Origin: Bolinopsis microptera
Lineage: Eukaryota > Ctenophora > Tentaculata > Lobata > Bolinopsidae
Direction of reading: 5' to 3'
NCBI RefSeq assembly: GCF_026151205.1
Contig: NC_087076.1
Span: forward strand, 5,074,902-5,138,901
DNA: 64,000 nt
Shown here: piece by piece, positions 38,411 through 51,890 of the stretch
Position numbering within the stretch: the first letter of the stretch is position 1
Layout: each line of letters starts with the position of its first letter
Made by a program: the position numbers and the translations under genes
The notes under the pieces: model-generated
Databases searched by the model: none
What the model was told of the DNA's origin: nothing
Seen by the model: only the letters and a program-made list of their open reading frames with translations

Positions 38411-39960
38411 CTTTGGTTTGGCAAGGGAGGGGGGAAGGCGTCAGCCCCCCAGAAAATTTTTGAGAAATTATGTGTTTTAAGACGACTATTTGGCTTTAAA
38501 AAAATTTTTAGGACAGTAAAAATCAGACATCACAAAAATACAAAGTTGGGTGGCTGAGGGGGCGCAGCCCTGGCCTTCTCGGACAATATTGAAAAATATG
38601 GGTGTTTCCAGACGACATTTGTAGTACCAAATAATCAGAGACAGATAACAAAAAAACAAGGTTGGTGGGCTGGGGGTGGGGGCGCAACCCCCGGAAAAGT
38701 TTAGTTGAGAATAGGTGATTCAGACGACATTTGGCCATTAAAGAAATTTGTAGGAAGCAATAATCATACATCAGAATAATATAAAGTTTGGAGGGCAATA
38801 GGGGAGCGAACCCCCAGGAAAATATTTGAGAAATATGGTGAATAAAACGGCATTTGGCATAAAGAATTTGGTGATAGTAATATCAGACATCACATAATAT
38901 AAAGTTGGGGGCCGGGGGGGGGGGGGGGGGGGCGCAAGCCCCCCAGAAATTGTTTGAGAAAATAATGTGTTTTAACGAGCAATTGGCAATAAAAAAATGT
39001 AGACAGTAATAATCAGACATCACAATAATCTAATAATACATAGTTGGAGCTATGGGGGCGCAACCCCCGCGAAATTTTGGAAATAGGTAGAATTCAGACG
39101 ACATTAGGCATTAAAAAAATTAGTAGGGGCAGTAATAACCAGAACAAACACAATAATATAATAGTTGGTTGGCTAGGAGGGGGGGGGGCGCAGCCAATCA
39201 GAAAATTTTTTGAGAAATTATGTGTTTTAGACGACATTTTACATTAAAGAAAATTTGTAGGACATTAATTATAATCAGAACATCACAATAATAAGTTGGA
39301 GGGCTAGGCAGGACTCAGCCCCAGCCTTCGAAACTTTTTGAGAATAGGGTGTTTCCAGACGACATTGAGGGAACCAGATATATCAGACATTACAATAATA
39401 CAAGGTGTGGGCTGTGGTGGGTGTGCGCAGTAATAAACATACATCCAAATAATATAAATATGGGACTGGGGAGGGTGGGGGCGCAGCCCCCAAGAAAATT
39501 TATTAGAAATTATATGTTAAGGGAACGACATTAGGCATTAAAGAAATTTTGTAGGACGGCTATAATACAAAGTTGGGGGGTGCAGCCCCCGGAAAATTTT
39601 GTGAGAAATAGGTGTTTCCAGACGACAATTGTGAGACAGCAATAATCAGAGACATTACAATAATACAAATTGGTGGGCTGGGGGGGGGCGGCTAGTAATA
39701 AGTCAGACATCCAATAATATAAAGATGGGGGAGCTGGGGGGGGGGGGGTGGGGGGCGTCAGCCCCCAAGAAAATTTTGTAAGAAATATATTTGTTTTAGA
39801 CGAATAAAGGGCATTAAAGAAATTGTATGACGGCGATAAGACCAAGTGGGGTGGCAGCCCCCCGGAAAATTTTTGAGAAATAGGTGTTTCAACGAACATT
39901 TGGCATTAGAAATTAGTAATATCAGACAATCACAATATATACAAAGTTGGGGCAAGGGGG
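38411..39960 (+). repeat. B3: 119-bp satellite array
   Basis: 1.55 kb. A run of 19 G lies at 38914-38932. Monomer order is parallel to B1, B2 and B4. Confidence 0.93.
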
Positions 39961-40180
39961 GAACTCAGTACTTGTCACATTGAATAAGTACATATTGTAT
40001 AGAGGGATTTTGGGAATGAATTACGAAATCTAAAGTCGATTGCCTGTCGTGTCGTTTAATACAAACAGTCATAAACAACAGCAGCCCACTTACCAGGCGA
40101 CCATTGCAAGGACTAGGGGGCTTATTATTTTTTGGGGTTCAATTTTTTTCCGGGGTTCTTCCCCCTTGGCTACGTTGTCT
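39961..40180 (+). repeat. C3: unique segment
   Basis: Third copy of block C, from GAACTCAGTACTTG to the first D monomer. Confidence 0.9.
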
Positions 40181-42800
40181 GCATTCTAAGTTTGCCCAGA
40201 CGCACTCTATTAGAGTGCAGACTCAACATTTGTTGCCAGACCCACTAATCTAGAGTCCAGACCCACAAATACAGGTGTCATATCTCCTATATTCTAGTTC
40301 AAAGACCCCCAATTCGGTTGACAGAGTGAAGAATTACCATTCAGTTGCCAGAATCACCTCTTTCTAGAGAGAAACCCAGTTCTCTTCTAGTAGTACAGAG
40401 TCAAGACCCACTATTCAAAAAATGCAGACCCACCATTTGGTTGCATACCCACTCTTCTGAGGGCGAGAGACCTAACATTCTGGTTGCCAGCCCCACTCAT
40501 CTAGAGTGTAGACGCCCATTCCGATTGCCAGACCGCACTATTCATGAGTGAACACCCACCTTCGTGTTGCCGACTCCATCTAATCAAGACTCTAACCTCC
40601 AGACGCACAATTCTTGGTTGCCATATATCCATATACTCAGTTTAGAAACCTGCCTCCAATTCTGTTGACACTTGACCAGAGTGGTAGACTTACCATTCTG
40701 GTTTGCCCAAGACCACCTTCTAGATGAAGACCCACTGATTCTAGAATTCTTACCCACCATACTTGTTGCATACCAACTTCTTAGCTAGAGTGAAAGAGAC
40801 CCACTATTCACAATTCTGACCCACCTAATCTTGTTTCCAGACCCTACTAACCTAGAGGTGCAGACCCACATTCTGTATTGCCAGACTCACTCATCTTTGA
40901 TTCCCTGATTCCGACGCCACAATTCTGGTTGCCAGACCCACTCTTATAGATGCAGACACACCAAATCTCGTTGCCAGACACCACGTCTTCTAAAGTAAAC
41001 CCACCTATATAATTCAAGATTGAAGACCCACCATTCGGGTTGTCCAGACACTACTCTTCAAGGGTGTACGTAACACCCACCATTCGGTTGCCAGACCAAC
41101 ATCTAGATTGCAGACCCACCATTCCATCTGCCAGACCCTCTCTTTCTCAAGTCCAGACCCACTACTCAGGTTGTCAGACCCAATTCTTTTCAAGGTGTAC
41201 TACACCCACCAATCTGGTTGCCAGACCCACCTTCTAGATGCAAGGACCCACCATTCCAGCTGCCAGACCCACCACTCGGGTTGACAGACCCACTCTTCGA
41301 ATGGTGTACGTACACCCACCATTCTGGTTGCCAGACCACTTCTAGATTGCAGACCCACCATTCCAGCTGCCAAACCCACTCATCTCAAGTGCATAACTAC
41401 CACACCTGGTTGTCAGACCACCTTTAAGGTGCAGACTGCAGACCGACCGTTTCTGGTTGCCAGACCCACTTATAGATAGCAGACTCCAACATTCGAGCTG
41501 CCAAACCCACTCTTCGTCAGTGCATACCCCCCACTTCTGGTTGTCGACCCACTCTTATCTGAAGCCTGAAGGGTGCAGACCCACCATTCTGTTGTAATAC
41601 CAACTTCTAATTGCAGACCCACCATTTCCACTGCCAGACCCACACATCTCAAGTGCAGATCGTACCACTCTGGTATGTCAGAACCCACTCGTTAAGCCTG
41701 AAGGGTGCAGACCCACCATTCATGTTGCCAGAACCCACGTCTATATTGCAGACCACCATTCTAACTGCCAGACCCACTTCTAGATTCAGACCAACATTCT
41801 AGCTGCCAACCCCCTCTTCACAAGTGCAGACCCACCAACTGGTTGTCAGACCCACTCTTCAAGGGTCAGACAGCCACCACACTGGTTGTCAGACCCACAC
41901 TTCAAGGTGGTACGTAACACCCACCATTCTGGTTTCCGGACCCACTTCTAGAGTGCAGACCCCAACCATTCCAGCTGCCAGACCCACAGCTTCTCACGTT
42001 CAGACCCACAAACTCGTGTGTCAAACCCACCTCATATCAAGGGTGTACGTACAACCCACAATTCTTGTGCCAGACCAACTTATAGTATAGGCAGTTCCCC
42101 CATTCATCTGCCAGTTTGAGTGCCAGAACCCACTCATCTCAAGACCCATACCCACATTCTGTTTGTCAGAACCCACACTTAAAGGGTGCAGACTCACCAA
42201 ATAGCGGCCAGACCCACGCTTCTCAAGTGCAGACCCACCACTCTGGTTGCCAGGACCCCACTCTTCTAAGGTGAAGACACATATTCCCGAATGCAGAACC
42301 ACAATTCTGTTGCTAGACAACTTCTAGATTGCAGACCCACCATTCAGCCGCCAGACCCACTCTTCCACAGGTGCAGACCCACCATTCTGGTTGTCATAAG
42401 AACCCCTCTTCTAAGAGTGGAAGAACTCATTATTCCTCGAATGCAGATCCACAATACCTGGTTGCTAGACCAACTTCAAGATTGCAGACCACCATTCCAG
42501 CCGCAAGAACCACGCTTCCAAGTGCAGACCCACCATTCTGGTTGACAGACGCCACCTCTTCAAGGGTGTAGACCTCAACAATTCAGGTTAACAGAGCCCA
42601 CCTTCTAGATTGCATATACCCACCATACTAGCAGCCAGAAACCCACTATCTCCAAGTGCAACACCCACCACTTCCTGGTTTCAGACACCAGTTTAAGGTA
42701 CAACCCATCATTCTGGTTGCCAGAACCCACTTCTAATTGCAGACCCACCATTCAAAGCCAGACCCACACTCTTCTCAGATGCATACACACCACATCTAGG
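40181..42800 (+). repeat. D3: 42-bp satellite array
   Basis: 2.62 kb with no insertion, so a good reference for the family. GTGTACGTACACCC palindromic monomers recur in the middle third, and the right third is a different monomer series that includes CTCATTATTCTCGAATGCAG. Confidence 0.93.
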
Positions 42801-43042
42801 ACATCAGGGGTGAATAAAATCAACAAATGAGTCACGAAATCCTCCCCGAACCTCCACGTGGTGTGGCCTGGTTGGCACTAACGTGGTGTGCTCTCTGTTG
42901 AGTACAAAGTTGGCCTGCCAACGCAAAGTTCCCATAGAACCAGAATCAACACTAACAGCTACCAAGCACCAGGAAATTTCTCGTTTCCCGGAATATCAGT
43001 TCCAAGATATGTACACACACAAATGACATACATTGACATCCT

Positions 43043-43080
43043 CTGGTGATTTAGTACTCAAAGAGCTACTAAATCACCAG
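43043..43080. other. palindrome in E3 (best right arm)
   Basis: The right arm AGAGCTACTAAATCACCAG is intact at 43062-43080. The left arm differs from its complement by one missing G and a T-to-A change near the centre. Confidence 0.75.
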
Positions 43081-44899
43081 AACTTCCTCATTTCACTTTT
43101 CCAGGTCCCATCGAAGTCCACCACCACAGAGCTATGGATTTCAAATCAACGCACAACTGACACAAGGACACACTGAATATTGAGTATCCTAGGCACTCCT
43201 CCCTCCAGAAACCACTTTTTCCAGGTCTTTTTCATTAAAACAGCTAATGCTCAAGGGCTGACACATTACACCAGACACAGGCTCGTGATAAGACAGAAGT
43301 ATGGAGTTAAAAACTCTGACAACTAGGACCACTGATACGAAATTCCTGAAACACATCGTCCTCCATAACCATTGTTCAGGGGACCGGGTTAAGCTTTGCC
43401 GACCCTCGTACATTGAAAGTGTGACTGACGCTCTACAATCATCTAGTAGCAGCAGATGTATGAATGATCACCCTTACTGGTTCTATTCATTTCTACAGCG
43501 TAGATCTCAACACTCGAAAACATTTCATCTCGTACATCCATCCGAGCTGCTTTTTCACAAGCCTGCCCCATTACACGGGGAACCCTTAGAATCTACAGTA
43601 CCGCTGGTGAGCAGCATAGCTCACTAAAGCATAGAGGACCTCTTTAGTTTCTGAGACGCAAGCTAACCGGATCATGAATAAACCTCAATGCAATGCTTAT
43701 GGGATGCAAATAGAAACATTCAAGGTTTATCGAAAGCATTACTCAATCTTTTGATCATTTTTTTAGCTCGACTGATAACATGGTAACCATTCAGTGACTG
43801 ACATTCCCTCCTCAGGTTAATTGAGGAAATCATACCCGCAATTTGCGTTATACATGGCAATATCTGGACTTATGAATAACTAGGATCACCATCAATGCAT
43901 GAAGTTCCCTCTCAGAATCCCAGGCTGGCATTTAAGCGCTTAACAGCACCATTTTTAACTCCAGGTACGTTTCTGAACATCTCAGACCAACTCACAAGGA
44001 ATTCACATCGAGGTAGACTTCGTTACCAGGACATTAAGGAATATACGGTAAAGAAATATCGGAATAATTCGCAAGTGGACGATCAATCCAACAACAACCC
44101 CATAGACCAGAACCCTTTCCTGCCCAAATAGCCACCACTGCAGTGACAAAGGAACATTCCACTTGTGTGTTCCTCCACAAATAAATACAGAACTTTATTT
44201 TTCTGGAACTGCACATCAGATGCTCACGATGGTACGCTTTCAGATAGGTCACAGCCCACTATTTATTTTCAGAACGTGGCATAACAACGTCCACTTCAAG
44301 ACGCAAGATTGCGAACACTTTTCAGGAGAGCAGGCAACATCCTCAGCACCTCCTCACAAGTGCATCCAGATCATGAAGATTCAGAAATTAGAAATAATTG
44401 GTAAACTCAACCTTAACACCAGTAAACTACATCATATCATTCAAATTTGGGAACAGTCGACAAGGACTGGATAGGAATACTCTTTTGGGTAACCTTCCTT
44501 GGATTCTTCAACCAGGAACTTTCGCTAAACCCCATACGTAGGAACTCCCAAGGCCCATCTCGCATAGAGACCTATCTCCCACGGCTTTGACCTTGCTCGA
44601 AGTCCCTTGTCTACCCGCAGAAGTAACTACAACGGTAGTCTTGTTTGCTCAGATAACAGGTAGTGACAGCTTCAAGACTCCAGGGTCTGTTGCAAATGAT
44701 ATTTTATATTTATATTTCGTATAATACATTTGGGAGTCCTGGCGTGCAGCTAAGCAGTAGTTGCATTCTGTGGGCACGGTGGAAGGCCGTCCATCTTAAC
44801 GTAAGAGGCCCAGAAGAACCGTTGACCAGAACAGAGAGAAAGAGAATATCAACAAATAAAAGATTGTTTAATTTTTGCAAAAGAATCTCGTCCATGTGA

Positions 44900-44942
44900 C
44901 AACCCTTCCCAACCCCCCTCAACCCCCTACCCCTTCCCCCCT
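44900..44942 (-). other. G-quadruplex motif in E3
   Basis: The plus strand reads CCCAACCCCCCTCAACCCCC followed by TACCCC and further C-runs, so the minus strand has at least four G-runs with loops of 2-4 bases. Confidence 0.6.
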
Positions 44943-45047
44943 AAAAAACTCAACGGATTTTTGCTTCCCCGCAACAAGATTTTTTTCTGAAATTTTGTCA
45001 GCCAGATCTGTAACATCCTATCAATAATGTAAAAAAAAAAAACCTTA

Positions 45048-48000
45048 GTATGACAGATATAGTTATGCTTTTACCAAACTCTGACGACAGCGGCTCAACT
45101 CTAAACTGGATAAACAGATATTGTTAGCTTGTACCATATCAGCACAACAGCGCTCTACTCTAAACTGGGATACAGATATTGTTAGCTTGTACCATACTCA
45201 ACGCAGTGCTTTCCTAAACTGGATACAGAATTGTTTAGCTTTACCATACACAGAACGAACAGCGCTCACGCTAAACTGGATCTACAGTAATTTAGCTTGT
45301 ACCATACTCCAGGACAGACAGCGCTCTAGAAACTCTAAACTGTGGATACAGATTTTGTTAGTTGTTACATACTCATCGGACCAGCGCACATACTCTAACT
45401 AGGATCCGAGAAATTGTTAGCCTTGATTACCATAACTCAGACGACAGCGCTCTACTCAAAACGGGATACAGATATTGTAAGGCTTGTACCAACTCAAGAC
45501 GACACGCTCTACACTAAACTGGGATACAGATATTGTAAGCTTGTACCATACACAGACGACAGCGTGCTCGTACGTAAACCATGGGAAATACAGATATTGT
45601 TAGCTTGTGACCATACTCAGACGACAGCGCGTCTACTACTCTTAAACTGGTATAACAGATTAATGTTAGCTTTACCATACTCAGACGACAGAGCTCTACT
45701 CTAAACTGGGATTCAGATATGTGTTATGCTTGTACCATTACTCCAGAAGACGACAGCGCTCTACTCGAAAACTGGGAACAGAATATTGTTAGCTTGTAAC
45801 CAAACTCGAGACGACAGCGCTCTACTCTAAACAGGGATACAGATCATGTTTACTTGTACCAACTCATACGACAGCGCTCTACACTAAACTGGATACAGAT
45901 ATTAGACGCTTGTCTCAACACAGACGACAGTGCTGTGCTTTCTCTCTAAACTGGGATACAGATATGTGGTTAGCTTGTTACCATACTCAACGACAGCGCT
46001 CTACTGTAAACAGGATACAGAATTGTTAGCTTGTACCATACACAGACTACACGCTCTACTCTAAACTGGGATAACACATAATTTAGCTTGTGACCATACA
46101 CAGACGACAGCGCACTACACTAAACTGGGTATACACATATAGTTTAGCTGTACCATACACATACGACAGGCGCGATAACTCTCTAAACGAGGGATAACAC
46201 AATTGTTAGCTTGTACATACTCAACGACATGCTACTACTCTAAACTGGGATACAGAAATGTTAGCTTGTACCATACTCCAGACGACAGCGCTTCTACTCA
46301 AACTTGGGGATACACTATTGTTAGCTTGAACCATACACATACGACAGTGCTCTACTCTAAACAGGATACAGATATTGTTAGCTTGTCCATACTCAACGAA
46401 CAGCGCTCTACTGTAAAACTGGGATACAAGAGATTGTTTAGCTGTACCATACTTCATACGAACAAAGCGCTCTACTCAAACTAGGATGCAATATTGTTAC
46501 TTGTACCAAACTCCAGACGACAACGCTCTAAACTCTAAACTGGGATACAGATATTGTTAGCTTTACCATACTCAGGGACGACAGCGCTCTGACTGTAAAC
46601 TGGGATACAGATATTGTTTACTTAGTACCAACTCAGACGACAGCGCTCTACTCTAGACTGGGCTAACAGATATTGTTTTACTTTTAACCACCATACTCAG
46701 AACGACAGTAGCTTCTACTCTAACTGAGATACAGTATATAGTTAGCTTTACCATAGACTCAACGACAGTCGCGACAACTCTACAACTGGGATACAGATAT
46801 TGAGCTAGCTTGGTATCCCCATACACTCAGACGACATGCTCTACTCTAACAGGGATACAGATTTTGTTAGCTTGTACCATACTCAGACGACAGCCTCTAC
46901 TCTAAACTGGGATACAGATAGTTTAGCTTGTGGCCATACACAGATACGACAGCGGTCTACTCAAAACAGGGATAAGAAATAATGTTAGCTTGTACCATAC
47001 TCTGACGGACATCGCTCTATACAAACTGGGATACAGATATTGTTAGCTTGTACCATCACAGACGACAGCGCTACTACTCTAAACTGGGATAAACAGTATA
47101 TTGTTATCTTGTACCATACACATACCGAACAGCGCTCTACTACTCTAAACTGGTATACAAGATAATGTTAGCATGCACCATACTCAGACGACAGCGCTGT
47201 AACTCTAAACTGGATACAGATATTGTTAGCTTGTACCATACTCATACGACAGTGTTCAACTCTAAACTGGATACAGATATTGTAGTTGTACCATACTCAG
47301 ACGACAGCGCTCTTCTCTATACTGGGATACAGATATTGTTAGCTTGATACCATACCTCAGACGACAGCGCTCTAACTCTAAACTTGGGATACAGATATTG
47401 TTAGCTGTACCATACGTCAGGACGACAGCGCACTACTCTAAACTTGGGATAATCAGATATTGTTATACTTTACTCATACACAGACGACAGTGCTCTACTC
47501 TAAACTAGGATACAGATAGATGTAGCTTGTACCATACTCAGACACAGCGGCACTACTGCTAAACAGGTGATACAGATATTGTTAACTGTACATACTCAGA
47601 ACGACAGCGCTCTACCTAAACTGTGGATACAGAATATTGTATAGCTTTGTACCATACTCAGACTACAGCGCTCTACTCTAAACTGGTTACATATATTTGT
47701 TAGCGTGTACCATACCTCCAACCACAAGCGCTCTACTCTACACTGGGATACAGATATTGTTAAGCTTGTCCATACTCAGACTAACAGCGCTCTACTCTAA
47801 ACGATACAGATATTGTTAGCTTTACCATACTCAGTACGACAGCGCCCTACTACTGTAAACTGGGAACAGATATTGTTTAGCTTGTACCATACTCAGACGA
47901 CAAGCGGCTCAACCTAAACTGGATACACATATTTTAGCTTGTACCATACTCAAGCGACAGTGCTCTACTCTAAAACTGGGATACAGATATTGTTAGCTTG

Positions 48001-51000
48001 TACCATACTCGGAAACGACAGCGCTCGTACTGCTAAACTTGGATTACAGATATTGTTTTAGCTTGTACCATACTCAGACGACAGCGCCTCTACTCTAAAC
48101 TGTGATACAGATATTGTTAGCTTGTACATACTCTAGAACGAAAAAAAACAGCCCTCCTATCTCCTACACTGGGATACATATAATGTAACTTGTGCCATAC
48201 TCAGACGACAGTGCTCTCTCTAAACTGGGATACAGATATTGTTATGCTTGTTACCATACTCAGACGACAGCGCTCTACTGTAAACTGAGTACAGATATTG
48301 TTAGGCTTGTAACCATACACAACCAGCGCGCTCTAAGCACTAAACTGGGGGATACAGATATTGTTAAGCTTGCTCCGTACCATACTCCAGACGACACGCA
48401 CCTACAGTAAACTTGGATACAGATAAAGTTAGCTGTACCATACTAGACGACCGCGCTCTAAACTCTAAACTAGTGATACCGATATTGATAGCCTTGTACC
48501 ATACCAGACGACAGCGCGCGTAAAGACTAAACTGGATACAGATATTGTTATGCTTGTACCATACTCAGACGACAGCGCTCTAACTAGTAAACTGTATACA
48601 GGTTTGTTAGCTTGTACCATACTCAACGACAGCGCTCACTGTAAACTGGGAATAACATAAATGTACTTTACCATACTCAGACGACAGCGCTCTACGCTAA
48701 ACTGGATACAGATATTGTTAGCTGTGTACCATACTCAGACTACAGCGTCTCTACTCTAAACTGGGATACAGATATTTGTTTGCTTGTAACCATCCTCAGA
48801 CGACAGCGCTCTACTCTAAAACTGGGAACAGATTAATGTTTAGCTTGTGCCATACTGCAAGACGACAGGCGTCCCTACTCTAAAACTGGGATACAGATAT
48901 AGTTGTTTTAGCTTGTAAACCATAACTCAGACACAGCGCTCTACTCTAAACTGGGAAAGCAGATATTGTAAGCTTGTATACCATACTCCCACGACACGCT
49001 CTACTCTAAATAGGATACAGATATGGTTACTTGTAACCATATCAGCACTGACAGCGCTCCTACTCGTAAACTGATACAGATAATTTTCTTGTACCATACT
49101 CCAGACGACAGCGCACTACGTCTAATACTGGGATACAGATATTGCATTGTACCATAAGAAAAACCTCTCCCCGCCCAACCCCCCCAGACGACAGTGTTCG
49201 ACCTAAACTGGGATACAGATATTGTTTGACTGTACCATACACAGACACACGCTCTGACTCTAACAGGATACAGATATTGTTTAGATTGTACCATACTCAA
49301 CCGACAGACGCTCTACTCTAAACGGATACATATATTGAAAGCTGTACCATACTCAGACGACAGCGCTCTTCACTAAACTGGGATAACAGATATGGGTTAG
49401 CTTGTACCATACTCAGATCGACAGCGCTCTACTCTAAAGCGGGATAACAGATATTGTTAGCTTTACCAAACTCAGACGACCAGCGTTCTACTCTGAAACT
49501 GGGATACAGATATTGTTAGCCGTGTACCATAACTCAGCGACATGCCTAACGTCGTAAACTAGGATATCAGAGATTGTTAGCTTGTACCATACTCAGAACC
49601 ACATCGTCTACACTAAACTGTGATACAGATATGTGTTCTTGTACCATACTTCAGACGGACAGAGCGCCTCTACTCAAAACTGGATACAGATATTGTTATC
49701 TTGTACGATATCATTACGACAGAAGGCCTAACTCTAAAATGTATACAATATTGTTAGCTTGTACCCATACTCAGAAGACAGTGCTCACTCTACACTGTAT
49801 CTACAGATATTGTTATCTTGTAGCAAAGTACCAAACTCAGAACGACAGCGCCTCTACTCTTAAACTGGATACAGAAATTGTTAGCTTTTACCCAAACTCA
49901 GACGACAGTGTCTACTCTAAACTGGGATACAGATATTGTTAGCTTGTACCATACTCAGCCGACAGCGCTCTACTCTAACTGGGATACAGATATTGTTAGC
50001 TTGTACCATACTCAACGACAGTGCTCTTCTCTAAACTGGGATAACAGAATTTTACTTGTACCATACTCAGACACAGCGCTCTACGCTAAACTGGGATACA
50101 ATATTGTTAGCTTGTACCATACTCAGAGACGAACAGCTCACTACGTCTAAACTGGATACAGAAATTGTAGCTTTACCATACTCATAACGACAGTGCACTA
50201 CTCTAAACTGGATACAGAAATTGTTAGCTTGTAGCCATACTCAGACCGACAGCGCTCAACTCTAAAACTGGGATACAGATATTTGTTAGCTTGTACCATA
50301 CTCAACGACAATGAACTACTCTAACACTGGGGATACAGATATTGGTTCAGCATTACCATACGTCATGACGACAAGCGCTCTAATCTGTAAACTGGATACA
50401 GATATTGTATTAGCCTGTACCATACTCAGAAGACAAGCGCTCTACTCTAAACTAGGATACAGATATTGTAGCTTGTACCATACTCAGACTACAGCGCTCA
50501 TACTCCTAAACTGGATACAGAAAATGTAAGCTTGTACCATACTCATACGACAGCGCTCAACCGTAAAACTGGGTATACCAAGATATTTTTAAGCTTACCA
50601 TACTCATACGACAGCGACTCTAACTCAACTGGGATAAACAGATGTGTTAGCTTGTCCAATACTGCAGACGACAGTGCTCTACTCTAAATCAGGGATACAG
50701 ATATTGATAGCTTGTACCACATACTCATACACACGCTCTACTCTAAACTGGAATAACAGATATTTGTGATCCTTACCATTACTCAGGACTACAGTGCTCT
50801 ACTCTAAACTGGGATACAGATTTTTTGTAGCTGTACCATACTCAACGACAGTGCTCTACTCTAAACTGGGATACAGATATTGTTTAGCTTGTACATACAC
50901 AGACGACGAGTGCTCTACTCTACAACTGGGATAGTCAGTATATTGTATAGCTTGTACGTCATACTCAGCATACGAGTGTTTCTACTCTAAACTGGGATAC

Positions 51001-51600
51001 AGATAATGTGTAGCTTGAACAAACTCAGACACAAGCCGCTTCTACTCTAGACTGGGATACAGATATATGAGCTTATGGAACCATACTCAGACGACAGTGC
51101 TCTACTCTAAACTGGGATACAGATATTGAGAGCTTGTACCATACACAGTACGACAGCGCTCGACACTAAACGGGGATAAACAGATATTGTTAGCTTGGTA
51201 GCCTTACTCAGAACGACAGCGCATCTAACCAAAACTGGATCAATATTGTTTAGCTTGTGCCATACTCAGACGACAGCGCACTACTCTAAAGCTGGATACA
51301 GATATTGTTGCTTTACCATACTCAGACGAACCAGCGCTCTAACTGTATAGACTGGGATACCGATAATGTAACATGTACCATCTCAGACGACAACGCTCTA
51401 CTCCTAAACTGGATACAGATATTGTTAGCTTGTACCATACACAACTACAGCGCTCTAACTCTAAACTGGATACTGATATTGTTAGCTGTACCCATACTCC
51501 GAAGACAGCGCGACTCACTCTAAACTGGGATACAGATATTGGTAGCTTTGTACCATACTCAGACGACGTGCTCTACACTGAAACTGGGATACAATAAGGT
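45048..51600 (+). repeat. A4: full 58-bp satellite array
   Basis: 6.55 kb. The variant monomer is corrupted here (TGTAGCAAAGTACC at 49819) but stands at the same offset, 4,771 bp from the start and 1,782 bp before L4. A private C-rich insertion lies at about 49155-49186. Confidence 0.97.
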
Positions 51601-51890
51601 TTTTTTGTTTTAGCAATGTCTCAGACCCCATAGCAATCCTGTGAATTAAGGCAGACGCCACACGAACAGGCGCCCAAAATTTGCGTAATTAAATTTATAG
51701 AATCAATATAATTGATACATTATGAGCCCAATCCCGATACCCACTTTTGCCTCCCAATTATATATATCATCTCGTAACTTCATAATGAAGGGTTCCGTAA
51801 ATTCATTTTAAAGATTAAGTATATATCGATTCTCGGCACCGTAGCCCGACACCACACTAGCCGTGTCGAAGCTTCTTTCTTTGGTTGGCT
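51601..51890 (+). repeat. L4: A-to-B linker with a private insertion
   Basis: About 45 bp longer than L1-L3. The extra AT-rich sequence, around 51685-51718 (TTTATAGAATCAATATAATT), interrupts the TTGCGCATAATGAGCCC region. It is not a copy of any nearby block. Confidence 0.88.

Larger units (their letters stand above)
42801..45047 (+). repeat. E3: unique spacer
   Basis: Third copy of the spacer. The palindrome is at 43043-43080, the duplicated block at 43156-43230 and 43315-43385, ATGCAAAT at about 43694, an AATAAA signal at about 44857 and a C-rich/G4 block at 44900-44942. Confidence 0.93.
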
